Source: an uncultured Parasphingopyxis sp. (GTDB lineage: Bacteria > Pseudomonadota > Alphaproteobacteria > Sphingomonadales > Sphingomonadaceae). From it: a DNA stretch of 6,704 nucleotides. The stretch's first letter is position 1. Each line of letters begins with the position of its first letter. The notes under the pieces are model-generated. The model had not been told where the DNA came from, ran no database searches, and saw nothing but the letters and a program-made list of their open reading frames with translations. A program made the translations under genes and the position numbers. Of this stretch, positions 1-5,508 are shown piece after piece. The stretch lies in the NCBI GenBank assembly GCA_905479515.1, contig CAJQMX010000058.1, forward strand, positions 1 through 6,704, read 5' to 3'.

Positions 1-883
1 GTCGATGATTGCCGTAAAGCGATAGCCGGTCGGTGCCGGGCTGGGCATCGCCGCGGCGGTGAAAGCCGAAGACATTGGCGACGATCAGTGTGTTTGCGGG
101 CACCGGATAGGTTTGCGGCCTGGGCAGGCCGAGCGCTGCAAGTTCCTCTTCTTCAATACGAAAAGAGCCGGTCATGCCCCTGCGGTTCTGTTGAATCCGT
201 GCCTCGACTGCCGCGTCGGCCTTCGTCTCTTCCCATGCCAGGCGTTCCGGCGTCAGTTTGTGGCTGCCCGGCACATAAACGAACGGCCCATCCTCCTCGC
301 GCACAGAATCGATAAAGAACCAGTATTTCATGCAGTTGAAAAATGTGTCGCGGTGAAATTCGCGCTGCTGGTCGGGGATCTCGTCGTCATCGCCATTGAC
401 CGTCTGGTAGATCCAGTTGCGGCGCGGGGACATGGTTTTGCCGGTCACGGTGCGCGCCAGGCGCTTGAAGCTTCTATTGCGCGGAAAGGCAGCAGCAAGC
501 GGCCCGGGCTTTATGAAGCGATTGAGCGTGCTTCCATCGAATCGGTCAAAGCCCCAGTCATGCCGGTCACTCTCGCCAAAGCCCCACACTTCCGGTTTCT
601 CGGGCAGTGGATGAGCAGTTTTAGCGGCATCCACAGCGGCATGGCATTCATTGTGCAGGGCCGAGAATTCATGATCGGGAAGGAAGTTTTCGATCGCGAC
701 ATAGCCATGATCAAGCAGATGCTGTTCATCGCTGTTGAGCCCGCGCACGGATTGGGCGCGGCGCAAGCGCGTTATTGTCTGCGCCGCTTTCAGGCGTTTG
801 CGATGCATGCCCAGCCGGTTCAGTCCCGGATGGCCGACCCAGGGGTCGCTAAACACCTTCATCGATGTGAAAATCGAAAACAT
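1..883 (-). CDS. Phytanoyl-CoA dioxygenase (PhyH) family oxygenase, partial (C-terminus off left edge)
   Basis: Reading the minus strand from the ATG at 883 gives 294 uninterrupted codons that leave the window at base 1. The protein has the layout of a PhyH-type non-heme Fe(II)/2-oxoglutarate oxygenase. The metal-binding H-x-D lies at about residues 177-179 (FHRDTFF). It is followed by the family-typical block DGPFVYVPGSHKL (198-210). A distal histidine sits at about residue 275 in FGFHRRG, and Arg286, eleven residues later, fits the 2-oxoglutarate carboxylate-binding arginine. The N-terminal region contains a typical 'hGYVAIENFLPD' entry (59-70). An in-frame stop at 893-895 limits the start to ATG 883 or ATG 862 (MKVFSD); neither has a strong Shine-Dalgarno sequence. 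The gene diverges from the yhhQ-like gene with only 61 bases between. The substrate cannot be told from sequence; PhyH relatives hydroxylate very diverse small molecules. The family call is firm and the start is uncertain. Confidence 0.88.
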   Translation of the reverse strand, partial: MFSIFTSMKVFSDPWVGHPGLNRLGMHRKRLKAAQTITRLRRAQSVRGLNSDEQHLLDHGYVAIENFLPDHEFSALHNECHAAVDAAKTAHPLPEKPEVWGFGESDRHDWGFDRFDGSTLNRFIKPGPLAAAFPRNRSFKRLARTVTGKTMSPRRNWIYQTVNGDDDEIPDQQREFHRDTFFNCMKYWFFIDSVREEDGPFVYVPGSHKLTPERLAWEETKADAAVEARIQQNRRGMTGSFRIEEEELAALGLPRPQTYPVPANTLIVANVFGFHRRGDAQPGTDRLSLYGNHR

Positions 884-944
884 GGGCGGCTTTCACGCCA
901 ATTTCGGCTGGATTGCAAGATGAAGATGGGGCAGGTGGAGCTCT

Positions 945-1679
945 ATGAGCGACGCAACAATCGAGAAAATCGACGCTTCCGCGCTGGGCAACAGGCGGAT
1001 GCGCTATTTCGATTTCGTGATGGTGGCGTTCGTGGTTGTCCTGCTGCTCTCCAACGTGATCGGCGCCGGCAAGGTTGCCAATGTCGATCTGCCCGTGATC
1101 GGCGCTTATGCTTTTGGTGCAGGCATCCTGTTCTTCCCGCTTTCCTATGTGATCGGCGACGTGCTGACGGAGGTGTACGGCTATGCCCGGGCGCGGCGTT
1201 GCATCTGGGCAGGTTTTGTCGCGATGCTGTTCATGGCGCTGATGGCGACAATAGTCGTCGCGATGCCGCCCGATGGAAATTGGACCGGGCAGGATGCCTA
1301 TGAGCAGGTGTTCGGGCAGGTCCCGCGGATTGTCTTCGCTTCGATCATCGCTTTTTGGGCCGGCGAGTTCGTGAACAGCTATGTCATGGCGCGGATGAAG
1401 GTCTGGACCCAGGGCAAGCATCTCTGGTCGCGGACGATCGGTTCAACGGTTTTCGGGCAGGGCATCGATAGCATGATCTTCTACCCGCTCGCCTTTTGGG
1501 GTGTCTGGGACAACAGCCTCGTCATCACCGTGATGATCACCAACTGGCTGCTCAAGGTTGCTTGGGAGGCCTTGCTGACGCCGGTCACCTATGTCGTGGT
1601 CGGCTGGCTCAAGCGGCGCGAAGGCCTTGACGTGTATGACGCGCATACCGGCTTCACGCCCTTCAAGACGAGCGTCTGA
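945..1679 (+). CDS. yhhQ: Queuosine precursor transporter (YhhQ/VUT family)
   Basis: This 244-residue inner-membrane protein matches the YhhQ (COG1738) family, which imports queuosine precursors (preQ0/preQ1) for tRNA wobble modification. Visible signatures are the conserved block FPLSYVIGDVLTEVYGY (residues 64-80), GEFVNSYVMARMK (140-152), RTIGSTVFGQGIDSMIFY (163-180) and the short C-terminal tail after WLKRREG. Hydrophobic segments lie at about 22-42, 52-75, 87-107, 128-149, 165-187 and 193-221, fitting about six membrane passes. The ATG at 945 is preceded by GGTGGAG (934-940) with a four-base gap. The stop shares one base with the start of the next gene, so the two are probably co-translated. 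No preQ1 riboswitch could be recognised in the 61-base upstream gap. Family assignment is strong; the exact precursor carried is inferred from the family. Confidence 0.94.
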   Translation: MSDATIEKIDASALGNRRMRYFDFVMVAFVVVLLLSNVIGAGKVANVDLPVIGAYAFGAGILFFPLSYVIGDVLTEVYGYARARRCIWAGFVAMLFMALMATIVVAMPPDGNWTGQDAYEQVFGQVPRIVFASIIAFWAGEFVNSYVMARMKVWTQGKHLWSRTIGSTVFGQGIDSMIFYPLAFWGVWDNSLVITVMITNWLLKVAWEALLTPVTYVVVGWLKRREGLDVYDAHTGFTPFKTSV

Positions 1680-1993
1680 TGAGCGTCTTTCAGGAGACCA
1701 AAATACTGCTGCTCGACACGGTTGGTCTCTCGAAGGATGCGCTGCACATCTATGTCGGGCTGATCGTGTTTTTCGGAATGGCGCTGATCTTTCGCTTGCC
1801 GTTGCGCGATCTGCGTCCGCTATTCGCCGTGTTGCTCGTCGCAATCATCGGGGAGCTATGGGATATCTACGATACCGAAGTGATCGGCGCAGCGCAGGTA
1901 TATGCGGGAAACTGGCATGATCTGTGGAATACGATGTTCTGGCCGATAGCTATTATGCTGCTGGCGCGATTCAGTTCGGCGTTCGAGCGCTAA
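1679..1993 (+). CDS. Small membrane protein of unknown function, coupled to yhhQ
   Basis: This is a 104-residue ORF whose ATG overlaps the yhhQ stop by one base (TGATG at 1677-1681). That arrangement is typical of translational coupling and supports this start even without its own strong ribosome binding site. I do not recognise the family. It has three likely membrane segments, at about residues 22-40, 46-62 and 85-98. Between them is an acidic/aromatic patch [11 protein letters not shown] (58-68), followed by [12 protein letters not shown] (78-89). The spacing of E59, D62 and H80-D81 near the membrane faintly recalls VanZ-like proteins, but this is not enough for an assignment. The short N-terminus starts with a polar [15 protein letters not shown] stretch. 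The operon position suggests either an accessory to the transporter or a passenger gene. Its stop overlaps the purQ stop on the other strand. Confidence 0.75.
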   Translation: MSVFQETKILLLDTVGLSKDALHIYVGLIVFFGMALIFRLPLRDLRPLFAVLLVAIIGELWDIYDTEVIGAAQVYAGNWHDLWNTMFWPIAIMLLARFSSAFER

Positions 1994-2655
1994 CCCAAAG
2001 CTTCGACCAGCCCGTCAAACAGTCGCTTGCCGTCCGTGCCGCCATGGGCCGGTTCGATCATGCGTTCAGGATGCGGCATCATGCCAAGCACATTGCCAGC
2101 CTCGTTGACGATCCCGGCGATATCGCGCGCCGATCCGTTGCAGCTTTCAGCATAGCGAAAGGCCACCCGGCCTTCGCCTTCGATCCGGTCTAGCGTGGCA
2201 TCATCGGCGAAATAATTGCCATCATGATGGGCGACGGGAACAGTGATCGCTTCGTCCGATGCATAGTGGCTGGTGAAGGCCGTCTGGCTTGACGAAACCG
2301 TGACTGCGACATCGCGGCAAATGAAATTGATCCCGGCATTGCGGAGCAGCGCACCGGGCAGCAAACCCGCTTCGGTCAACATCTGAAAGCCATTGCACAC
2401 GCCCAGAACGGCAACGCCGCGATCAGCGGCTGCTTTCACTTCACGCATGATCGGAGAATTCGCCCCAATCGCGCCGGAGCGCAGATAGTCACCATAGGAA
2501 AAACCACCGGGCAGAGCGATCAGGCCAAGGCCATCAGGCAGCGCGGTTTCGCGGTGCCAGACCATATGCGGCTTTGTGCCGGTCGCCTGTTCAAGCGCCA
2601 CCGCCATATCGCGGTCGCAATTGGATCCGGGAAAGACAATGACCGCGCTCTTCAT
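1990..2655 (-). CDS. purQ: Phosphoribosylformylglycinamidine synthase, glutaminase subunit PurQ
   Basis: PurQ is a class I glutamine amidotransferase that supplies ammonia from glutamine to PurL, converting FGAR to FGAM in the fourth step of de novo purine synthesis. The 221-residue length is normal for the stand-alone subunit. The nucleophile Cys87 lies in GVCNGFQ (85-91) and the other two triad residues are His195 and Glu197 in MPHPERM. The family motifs FPGSNCDRD (8-16), [18 protein letters not shown] (47-64) and the AHHDGNY stretch (142-148) are all present. The ATG at 2655 overlaps the purS stop by one base (TGATG on the minus strand), so purS and purQ are an operon and probably translationally coupled. 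Its TAG stop (1992-1990) overlaps the opposing gene's TAA. The large subunit purL is not in the window; in related bacteria it usually lies beyond purQ. Confidence 0.97.
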   Translation of the reverse strand: MKSAVIVFPGSNCDRDMAVALEQATGTKPHMVWHRETALPDGLGLIALPGGFSYGDYLRSGAIGANSPIMREVKAAADRGVAVLGVCNGFQMLTEAGLLPGALLRNAGINFICRDVAVTVSSSQTAFTSHYASDEAITVPVAHHDGNYFADDATLDRIEGEGRVAFRYAESCNGSARDIAGIVNEAGNVLGMMPHPERMIEPAHGGTDGKRLFDGLVEALG

Positions 2656-2891
2656 CAGGCAGCCTCTCTCTCAATCTCGAAATTCTCGATCACCATATTG
2701 GCGAGCAGTTTTTTGCACATCGCCTCAATATCTGCGTCAGAAACGCTCTCGTCGAGATCGAGCTCGATCAATTTGCCCTGACGGACATCGTTGACGCCTT
2801 CAAAACCGAGCGATTCGAGCGCGTGGTGAATAGCCTTGCCTTGAGGGTCAAGGACCCCGTTCTTCAAGGTGACATGGATACGTGTTTTCAT
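2655..2891 (-). CDS. purS: Phosphoribosylformylglycinamidine synthase subunit PurS
   Basis: PurS is the small bridging subunit of the three-part FGAM synthase (PurL-PurQ-PurS). It is needed for ammonia transfer between the glutaminase and the synthetase. The 78-residue protein starts [20 protein letters not shown], the classic PurS N-terminus, followed by [23 protein letters not shown] and a C-terminal NFEIE. An ATG three codons upstream, at 2900, is also in frame. It touches the GGGAG Shine-Dalgarno sequence with no gap, whereas the ATG at 2891 has a nine-base gap and matches the family's usual start, so 2891 is chosen. The stop overlaps the purQ start by one base. A plausible sigma-70 promoter lies just upstream, at 2927-2955 on the minus strand. 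Confidence 0.96.
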   Translation of the reverse strand: MKTRIHVTLKNGVLDPQGKAIHHALESLGFEGVNDVRQGKLIELDLDESVSDADIEAMCKKLLANMVIENFEIEREAA

Positions 2892-2900
2892 GGCTGGCAT

Positions 2901-2905
2901 CTCCC
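2901..2905 (-). promoter_or_regulatory. purS: Ribosome binding site that decides the purS start
   Basis: On the minus strand GGGAG occupies these five bases. It is nine bases from the ATG at 2891 but directly abuts the alternative ATG at 2900. The spacing therefore supports a 78-residue PurS and not an 81-residue form. Confidence 0.7.
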
Positions 2906-2926
2906 TGCAGGGCCAGAGTCGGGCGC

Positions 2927-2955
2927 TCTATGCTGCCATCGCCGCCTTGTGGCAA
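2927..2955 (-). promoter_or_regulatory. Candidate sigma-70 promoter for purSQ
   Basis: Read on the minus strand, TTGCCA (2955-2950, five of six matches to TTGACA) is separated by 17 bases from CATAGA (2932-2927, three of six matches to TATAAT). Transcription would start near 2920, giving a leader of about 30 bases that contains the purS ribosome binding site. Position and spacing are good; the -10 is weak. This is an inference from consensus only. Confidence 0.45.
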
Positions 2956-2957
2956 GG
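2945..2957. repeat. Small inverted repeat between purS and the CPBP gene
   Basis: CCTTG-TGG-CAAGG is a perfect five-base inverted repeat with a three-base spacer. It lies at the -35 elements proposed for both divergent promoters, so it might be an operator or simply a consequence of two facing TTG-type -35 boxes. Confidence 0.45.
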
Positions 2958-2975
2958 GGGTGTGGTGGATAGACT
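2947..2975 (+). promoter_or_regulatory. Candidate sigma-70 promoter for the CPBP protease gene
   Basis: TTGTGG (2947-2952) and TAGACT (2970-2975, four of six matches to TATAAT) are 17 bases apart. Transcription would start near 2982 and leave a leader of about 24 bases before the ATG at 3006. The -35 overlaps that of the opposing purSQ promoter. This is a consensus-based suggestion with a weak -35. Confidence 0.35.
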
Positions 2976-3005
2976 GTGTGCCGGTCGTTTGGGGAGCAAC
3001 CATCT

Positions 3006-3872
3006 ATGGATTCAATGCCGATGGGCGGCGGAAGCAGGCGTGGCGCAATTATGCGGTTGTTTCTGTTCGTACCGGCATTGCTCCTATGCGTGGCCCCGCT
3101 GTTGCTCGTTCCCAATGCTGTTCTGCAATTTCTTCTGGCGGATGCCGTTTTGATCGGGTTGTTGGTGGTCTGGGCCCGTTATGTTGATCGTCGGCCTTTT
3201 GGAGATTTCGGGCTCCTGCCAGGCGGCAGGCTGTTGTTCGGCACCGCAGCCGGCCTTGCGATCGGGGTGGTGTCCGTGGCGTTTATATTCGCGGTATCGA
3301 TCGGGCTCGGCGCTGTTCATATGGTGTCTGTATCGGCGGTCTTTGTGAACGGCGCGTTTGCGCTGTTTCTCGTAAAAATGCTGCTGGTTGCGATCTGGGA
3401 AGAGATCTTCTTCCGGGGCTTTCTGTTTACCAGCCTGCGCAGCATATTTTCATCGCGAGGCAATAGACGGGGCGCGGTGGTGGCTCCGGTGATGCTGTCG
3501 TCATTGATTTTCGCTGCGGCCCATAGCGGCACCGATCATATATCGATTGCCTCGCTGTCCATTTTGACCCTGAATGGCGTGGTGTTGTGCATTCCATTCC
3601 TGCTAACCGGTAATCTGGGCCTGTCGATAGGTTTCCACGCGGCCTGGAATTTCGCTCAGACCAAGATTTTCGGCTTTGCGATGAGCGGCAATGCTTCGGA
3701 AGGGGCGGTCGTGACAATAGAACGTTTGGGGCCAGCCTATTGGACCGGTGGTGCCTATGGACCGGAAGCCGGGCTGGCAGGGCTAATGGGTCTGTGCGTA
3801 GCGCTCGGGCTGTTTCTGGCCGTCATCCGCATTTTCCCGCGCGTGACGGGCCGGGCCGATGTGTCGAACTGA
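3006..3872 (+). CDS. CPBP family glutamic-type intramembrane protease (Abi/CAAX-protease-like)
   Basis: This is a polytopic membrane protein of 288 residues with the three CPBP (Abi) motifs. EExxxR occurs as WEEIFFRGFLF (E132, E133, R137), FxxxH as FAAAHSG (F169, H173), and HxxxN as FHAAWNF (H211, N215). The glutamates and histidines form the proposed active site inside the membrane, as in Rce1-type proteases. Hydrophobic helices fill most of the chain, with a final one at about 256-278. The ATG at 3006 is chosen because GGGGAG (2991-2996) lies nine bases upstream; an in-frame GTG at 2976 has no such site and would add ten polar residues. Bacterial CPBP proteins act in protein processing, bacteriocin immunity or anti-sigma cleavage, but the substrate here is unknown. 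The gene lies opposite in strand to the flanking pur genes. The family call is strong. Confidence 0.93.
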   Translation: MDSMPMGGGSRRGAIMRLFLFVPALLLCVAPLLLVPNAVLQFLLADAVLIGLLVVWARYVDRRPFGDFGLLPGGRLLFGTAAGLAIGVVSVAFIFAVSIGLGAVHMVSVSAVFVNGAFALFLVKMLLVAIWEEIFFRGFLFTSLRSIFSSRGNRRGAVVAPVMLSSLIFAAAHSGTDHISIASLSILTLNGVVLCIPFLLTGNLGLSIGFHAAWNFAQTKIFGFAMSGNASEGAVVTIERLGPAYWTGGAYGPEAGLAGLMGLCVALGLFLAVIRIFPRVTGRADVSN

Positions 3873-3902
3873 CATTCTCCCGCAGCTGAACGCCTGCGCG
3901 GT

Positions 3903-3926
3903 GCACGCCAATTCTGGCGTTGCCAG
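3903..3926. repeat. Two overlapping hairpins downstream of the CPBP gene
   Basis: Hairpin A pairs ACGCCA (3905-3910) with TGGCGT (3915-3920) around an ATTC loop; two more pairs form if T3921 is bulged. Hairpin B pairs CTGGC (3914-3918) with GCCAG (3922-3926) around GTT. They share bases 3914-3920 and cannot form together. No run of T follows on either strand, so neither is a textbook intrinsic terminator. They lie about 30 bases after the CPBP stop. Confidence 0.4.
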
Positions 3927-4030
3927 TTAAAATCCTGCCAAAAACCTTATGCGGAATTTACCGAATCTCCACCCTTGCTGGCCATACTGACACTGCCTGC
4001 ATTTTGTGCGTGGCAGAGTTCGGTTGTGCT

Positions 4031-4037
4031 GGGGAGG
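4031..4037 (+). promoter_or_regulatory. Strong ribosome binding site for the 49-codon ORF
   Basis: GGGGAGG lies seven bases before the ATG at 4045. It selects this start over an in-frame GTG at 4006, and it is the main evidence that the short ORF is translated. Confidence 0.65.
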
Positions 4038-4044
4038 CATCACT

Positions 4045-4194
4045 ATGGTAGCGCTTGCGCTTGGAATGTTTGTCGCGCTGTTCGTCTTTGGCGGAGAGCT
4101 TCTTGGCTATCGTGATCCTGAAGGCATGGTGAAACTGGCGCTCGTCGCCACCTTCATTTTCGGCATTATATGCGGCAACAAGATCGGTCGGTAA
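4045..4194 (+). CDS. Small membrane protein, 49 residues, unknown function
   Basis: I do not recognise this protein. From the ATG at 4045 it encodes 49 residues with two hydrophobic segments, about 2-18 and 29-44. They are joined by a short polar hinge GYRDPEG (21-27), and the chain ends in the basic tail NKIGR. This is a two-helix hairpin shape. An excellent Shine-Dalgarno sequence seven bases upstream, and a position filling the space between the CPBP gene and purC, argue that it is real. A longer version from the GTG at 4006 would add 13 residues rich in Arg and lacks a comparable site. It ends 18 bases before the purC stop, so the two converge. It may be co-transcribed with the CPBP gene 172 bases upstream or have its own promoter. 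The function is unknown. Confidence 0.7.
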   Translation: MVALALGMFVALFVFGGELLGYRDPEGMVKLALVATFIFGIICGNKIGR

Positions 4195-4212
4195 GCCCTT
4201 CAATTCAGGGTA

Positions 4213-4992
4213 TTACTTTCCGCGTTTTTTACGATGCTGTTCTAGGTCGAGCACCTCATTCTCCGCGCCTTCGGGCAGCAAGCCGAGCCGCCGGGCCACT
4301 TCCTGATACGCCTCGACTTCTCCGCCCAGATCACGGCGGAACCGATCCTTGTCGAGCTTCTCATCTGATTCCATATCCCAGAGACGGCAGCCATCGGGGC
4401 TGATCTCGTCAGCGAGCAGCAGCCTTGGATATTCATTTTCCCAGACCCGGCCAAACTCCAGCTTGAAGTCGACCAGCCGGATGTTGATCGCCGAGAATAG
4501 TCCGCACATAAAATCATTGATGCGGAACGCCATTTCGGTGATGTCGCGCATCTCTTCATTGGTGGCCCAGCCGAAACATTCGATATGATCTTCACCGATC
4601 AGCGGATCGCCCAGCGCGTCGTCCTTATAGCAATATTCGACGAGTGCGCGGGGCAGGGGGGTGCCCTCTTCCAGCCCAAGCCGTTTGGCCAGCGTGCCGG
4701 CGGCAACATTGCGGATGATCACTTCGATCGGGACAATTTCGACCTGGCGAACGAGTTGCTCGCGCATGTTGAGACGGCGGATGAAGTGATGCGGGATGCC
4801 GATATGGCCGAGGCGGGTGAAAATATGCTCGGAAATGCGGTTGTTGAGCACGCCCTTGCCGTTGATCGTGCCTTTTTTCTGATTGTTGAACGCCGTCGCG
4901 TCATCCTTGAAATACTGGATGATCGTTCCGGGTTCCGGCCCCTCATAGAGGATCTTGGCCTTGCCTTCGTAAATCTGACGGCGGCGGGTCAT
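4213..4992 (-). CDS. purC: Phosphoribosylaminoimidazole-succinocarboxamide synthase (SAICAR synthetase)
   Basis: PurC joins aspartate to CAIR with ATP to give SAICAR, the eighth step of cytosolic purine synthesis. The 259-residue protein has the normal length for the bacterial enzyme. It shows the N-terminal [15 protein letters not shown] nucleotide-binding region (8-22), the first family signature around [18 protein letters not shown] (87-104) and the second signature LVDFKLEFG (172-180). It also has [13 protein letters not shown] (193-205). The ATG at 4992 is preceded on the minus strand by GGAG eight bases away. The short charged C-terminus (EQHRKKRGK) is rich in Lys and Arg. It is transcribed toward purSQ but separated from it by about 1.3 kb of plus-strand genes. 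The assignment is secure. Confidence 0.98.
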   Translation of the reverse strand: MTRRRQIYEGKAKILYEGPEPGTIIQYFKDDATAFNNQKKGTINGKGVLNNRISEHIFTRLGHIGIPHHFIRRLNMREQLVRQVEIVPIEVIIRNVAAGTLAKRLGLEEGTPLPRALVEYCYKDDALGDPLIGEDHIECFGWATNEEMRDITEMAFRINDFMCGLFSAINIRLVDFKLEFGRVWENEYPRLLLADEISPDGCRLWDMESDEKLDKDRFRRDLGGEVEAYQEVARRLGLLPEGAENEVLDLEQHRKKRGK

Positions 4993-5064
4993 CGCTCACA
5001 CTCCGTAAAAAAGAAACACGCCCCGGACGCGGTGAAAATCGCGCGGGCCGAGGCGGGATGGCTG

Positions 5065-5093
5065 CATATAGCGGAGTATGGGAAAGCGTGCAA
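5065..5093 (-). promoter_or_regulatory. purC: Candidate promoter for purC
   Basis: On the minus strand TTGCAC (5093-5088) and TATATG (5070-5065, four of six matches to TATAAT) are exactly 17 bases apart. Transcription would begin near 5058 and give a leader of about 65 bases before purC. The -35 matches only three of six consensus bases. GTGCA is directly repeated on the plus strand at 5088-5092 and 5096-5100, over the -35. Confidence 0.35.
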
Positions 5094-5159
5094 TTGTGCA
5101 TGGCGTGGTTCTCGGGATTGAGAGCCGCGCCGAAAAAACTGGATTTGATTGCCAAGGGT

Positions 5160-5192
5160 CAGCAGGGCCATCGCATTGCGATGACCCTGCTG
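5160..5192 (-). terminator. Strong hairpin after the 74-75 residue ORF, possible terminator
   Basis: CAGCAGGG (5160-5167) pairs with CCCTGCTG (5185-5192), and inside it CATCGC (5169-5174) pairs with GCGATG (5178-5183), leaving an ATT loop and one C/A mismatch. That makes 14 base pairs. It begins 16 bases beyond the stop of the minus-strand small gene, the right place for a terminator. The bases following on the minus strand are ACCCTTGG, not a T run, so intrinsic termination is uncertain; it could instead protect the 3' end of the mRNA or be a dispersed repeat. GGGTCA (5156-5161) could alternatively pair with TGACCC (5182-5187). Confidence 0.5.
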
Positions 5193-5208
5193 CGGGGGGC
5201 GTTCTTGG

Positions 5209-5436
5209 TCAGGCGCCGGTTACGGGACCGGCTGCTGCGAGGATTGCAGCTCCGCTGACCACCGTTGCGGCGATCAGGGCGGCGCTGTGAAAGCCGAAAT
5301 TGCGGACTCTGCGCAGGAACGTTTCCGGCGCATTTTCCATTCCGCGTGCACAGTCTCCCGAAATTTGGGTCAACAGTGTGTCGGCGAAATTATGATGTGA
5401 ATTCCACATCCGGGCGTCAAATTCATCGCGCATCAT
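5209..5436 (-). CDS. Small single-pass membrane protein of unknown function
   Basis: I do not recognise the family. The ORF encodes 75 residues from ATG 5436, or 74 from the adjacent ATG at 5433. AAGGAG (5446-5441 on the minus strand) is four bases from the first and seven from the second, so the second ATG is slightly favoured. The N-terminal half is polar, with DEFDARMWNSHHNFADTLL (4-22) looking like an amphipathic helix with a paired histidine. A basic patch LRRVRNFGF (41-49) precedes one hydrophobic segment, about 50-70, and a tiny PVTGA tail. This could be a tail-anchored or single-pass membrane protein whose N-terminus faces the cytoplasm. It diverges from the LysR gene, which makes it a candidate target of that regulator. 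The strong ribosome binding site and the downstream hairpin support a real gene. Confidence 0.72.
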   Translation of the reverse strand: MMRDEFDARMWNSHHNFADTLLTQISGDCARGMENAPETFLRRVRNFGFHSAALIAATVVSGAAILAAAGPVTGA

Positions 5437-5440
5437 CTGT

Positions 5441-5446
5441 CTCCTT
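5441..5446 (-). promoter_or_regulatory. Ribosome binding site of the 74-75 residue ORF
   Basis: AAGGAG on the minus strand is a near-perfect Shine-Dalgarno sequence. It lies four bases before ATG 5436 and seven before ATG 5433. Confidence 0.65.
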
Positions 5447-5508
5447 TTTCATGTGCTCGGTGATGACGGTGAAATAGGTGTTACCGGTGGAAGTGGCCAA
5501 CTAAATGC

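Larger units (their letters stand above)
4993..5208. other. Intergenic region upstream of purC
   Basis: This 216-base gap holds the purC ribosome binding site (GGAG, 5004-5001 on the minus strand), a candidate purC promoter at 5065-5093 and the large hairpin at 5160-5192. Short ORFs cross it on both strands, but none has a convincing ribosome binding site or a recognisable protein, so I call no gene here. Confidence 0.6.

Noticed and set aside
884..944. A preQ1 riboswitch upstream of yhhQ
   Set aside because: The gap is only 61 bases, and I see no pseudoknot-forming stem with an A-rich tail such as preQ1-I, nor another known class.
59..1303. A 414-codon open frame on the plus strand
   Set aside because: It lies antisense to the PhyH gene and then out of frame over yhhQ. 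Its sequence has no recognisable domain and is rich in Arg, Ala, Cys and His, typical of a GC-rich shadow.
849..1421. A 190-codon open frame on the minus strand
   Set aside because: It is antisense to yhhQ, rich in His, Asp and Arg, and without family features; the yhhQ reading is unmistakable.
2976..4194. The CPBP and small ORF block as a mobile element or defence island
   Set aside because: No transposase, integrase, terminal repeats or target duplication is visible. The CPBP (Abi) family name alone does not show phage defence, and no toxin or nuclease partner is present.
4195..4212. Short inverted repeat CCCT-N7-AGGG between the 49-codon ORF and purC
   Set aside because: A four-base stem without a T tract is too weak to call a terminator.
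4585..5121. A 178-codon open frame on the plus strand
   Set aside because: It is antisense to most of purC and ends in the intergenic region with no ribosome binding site.
5058..5258. A 66-codon open frame on the plus strand between purC and the small gene
   Set aside because: It crosses the hairpin and the end of the minus-strand small gene, is basic and low in structure, and has no clear ribosome binding site.
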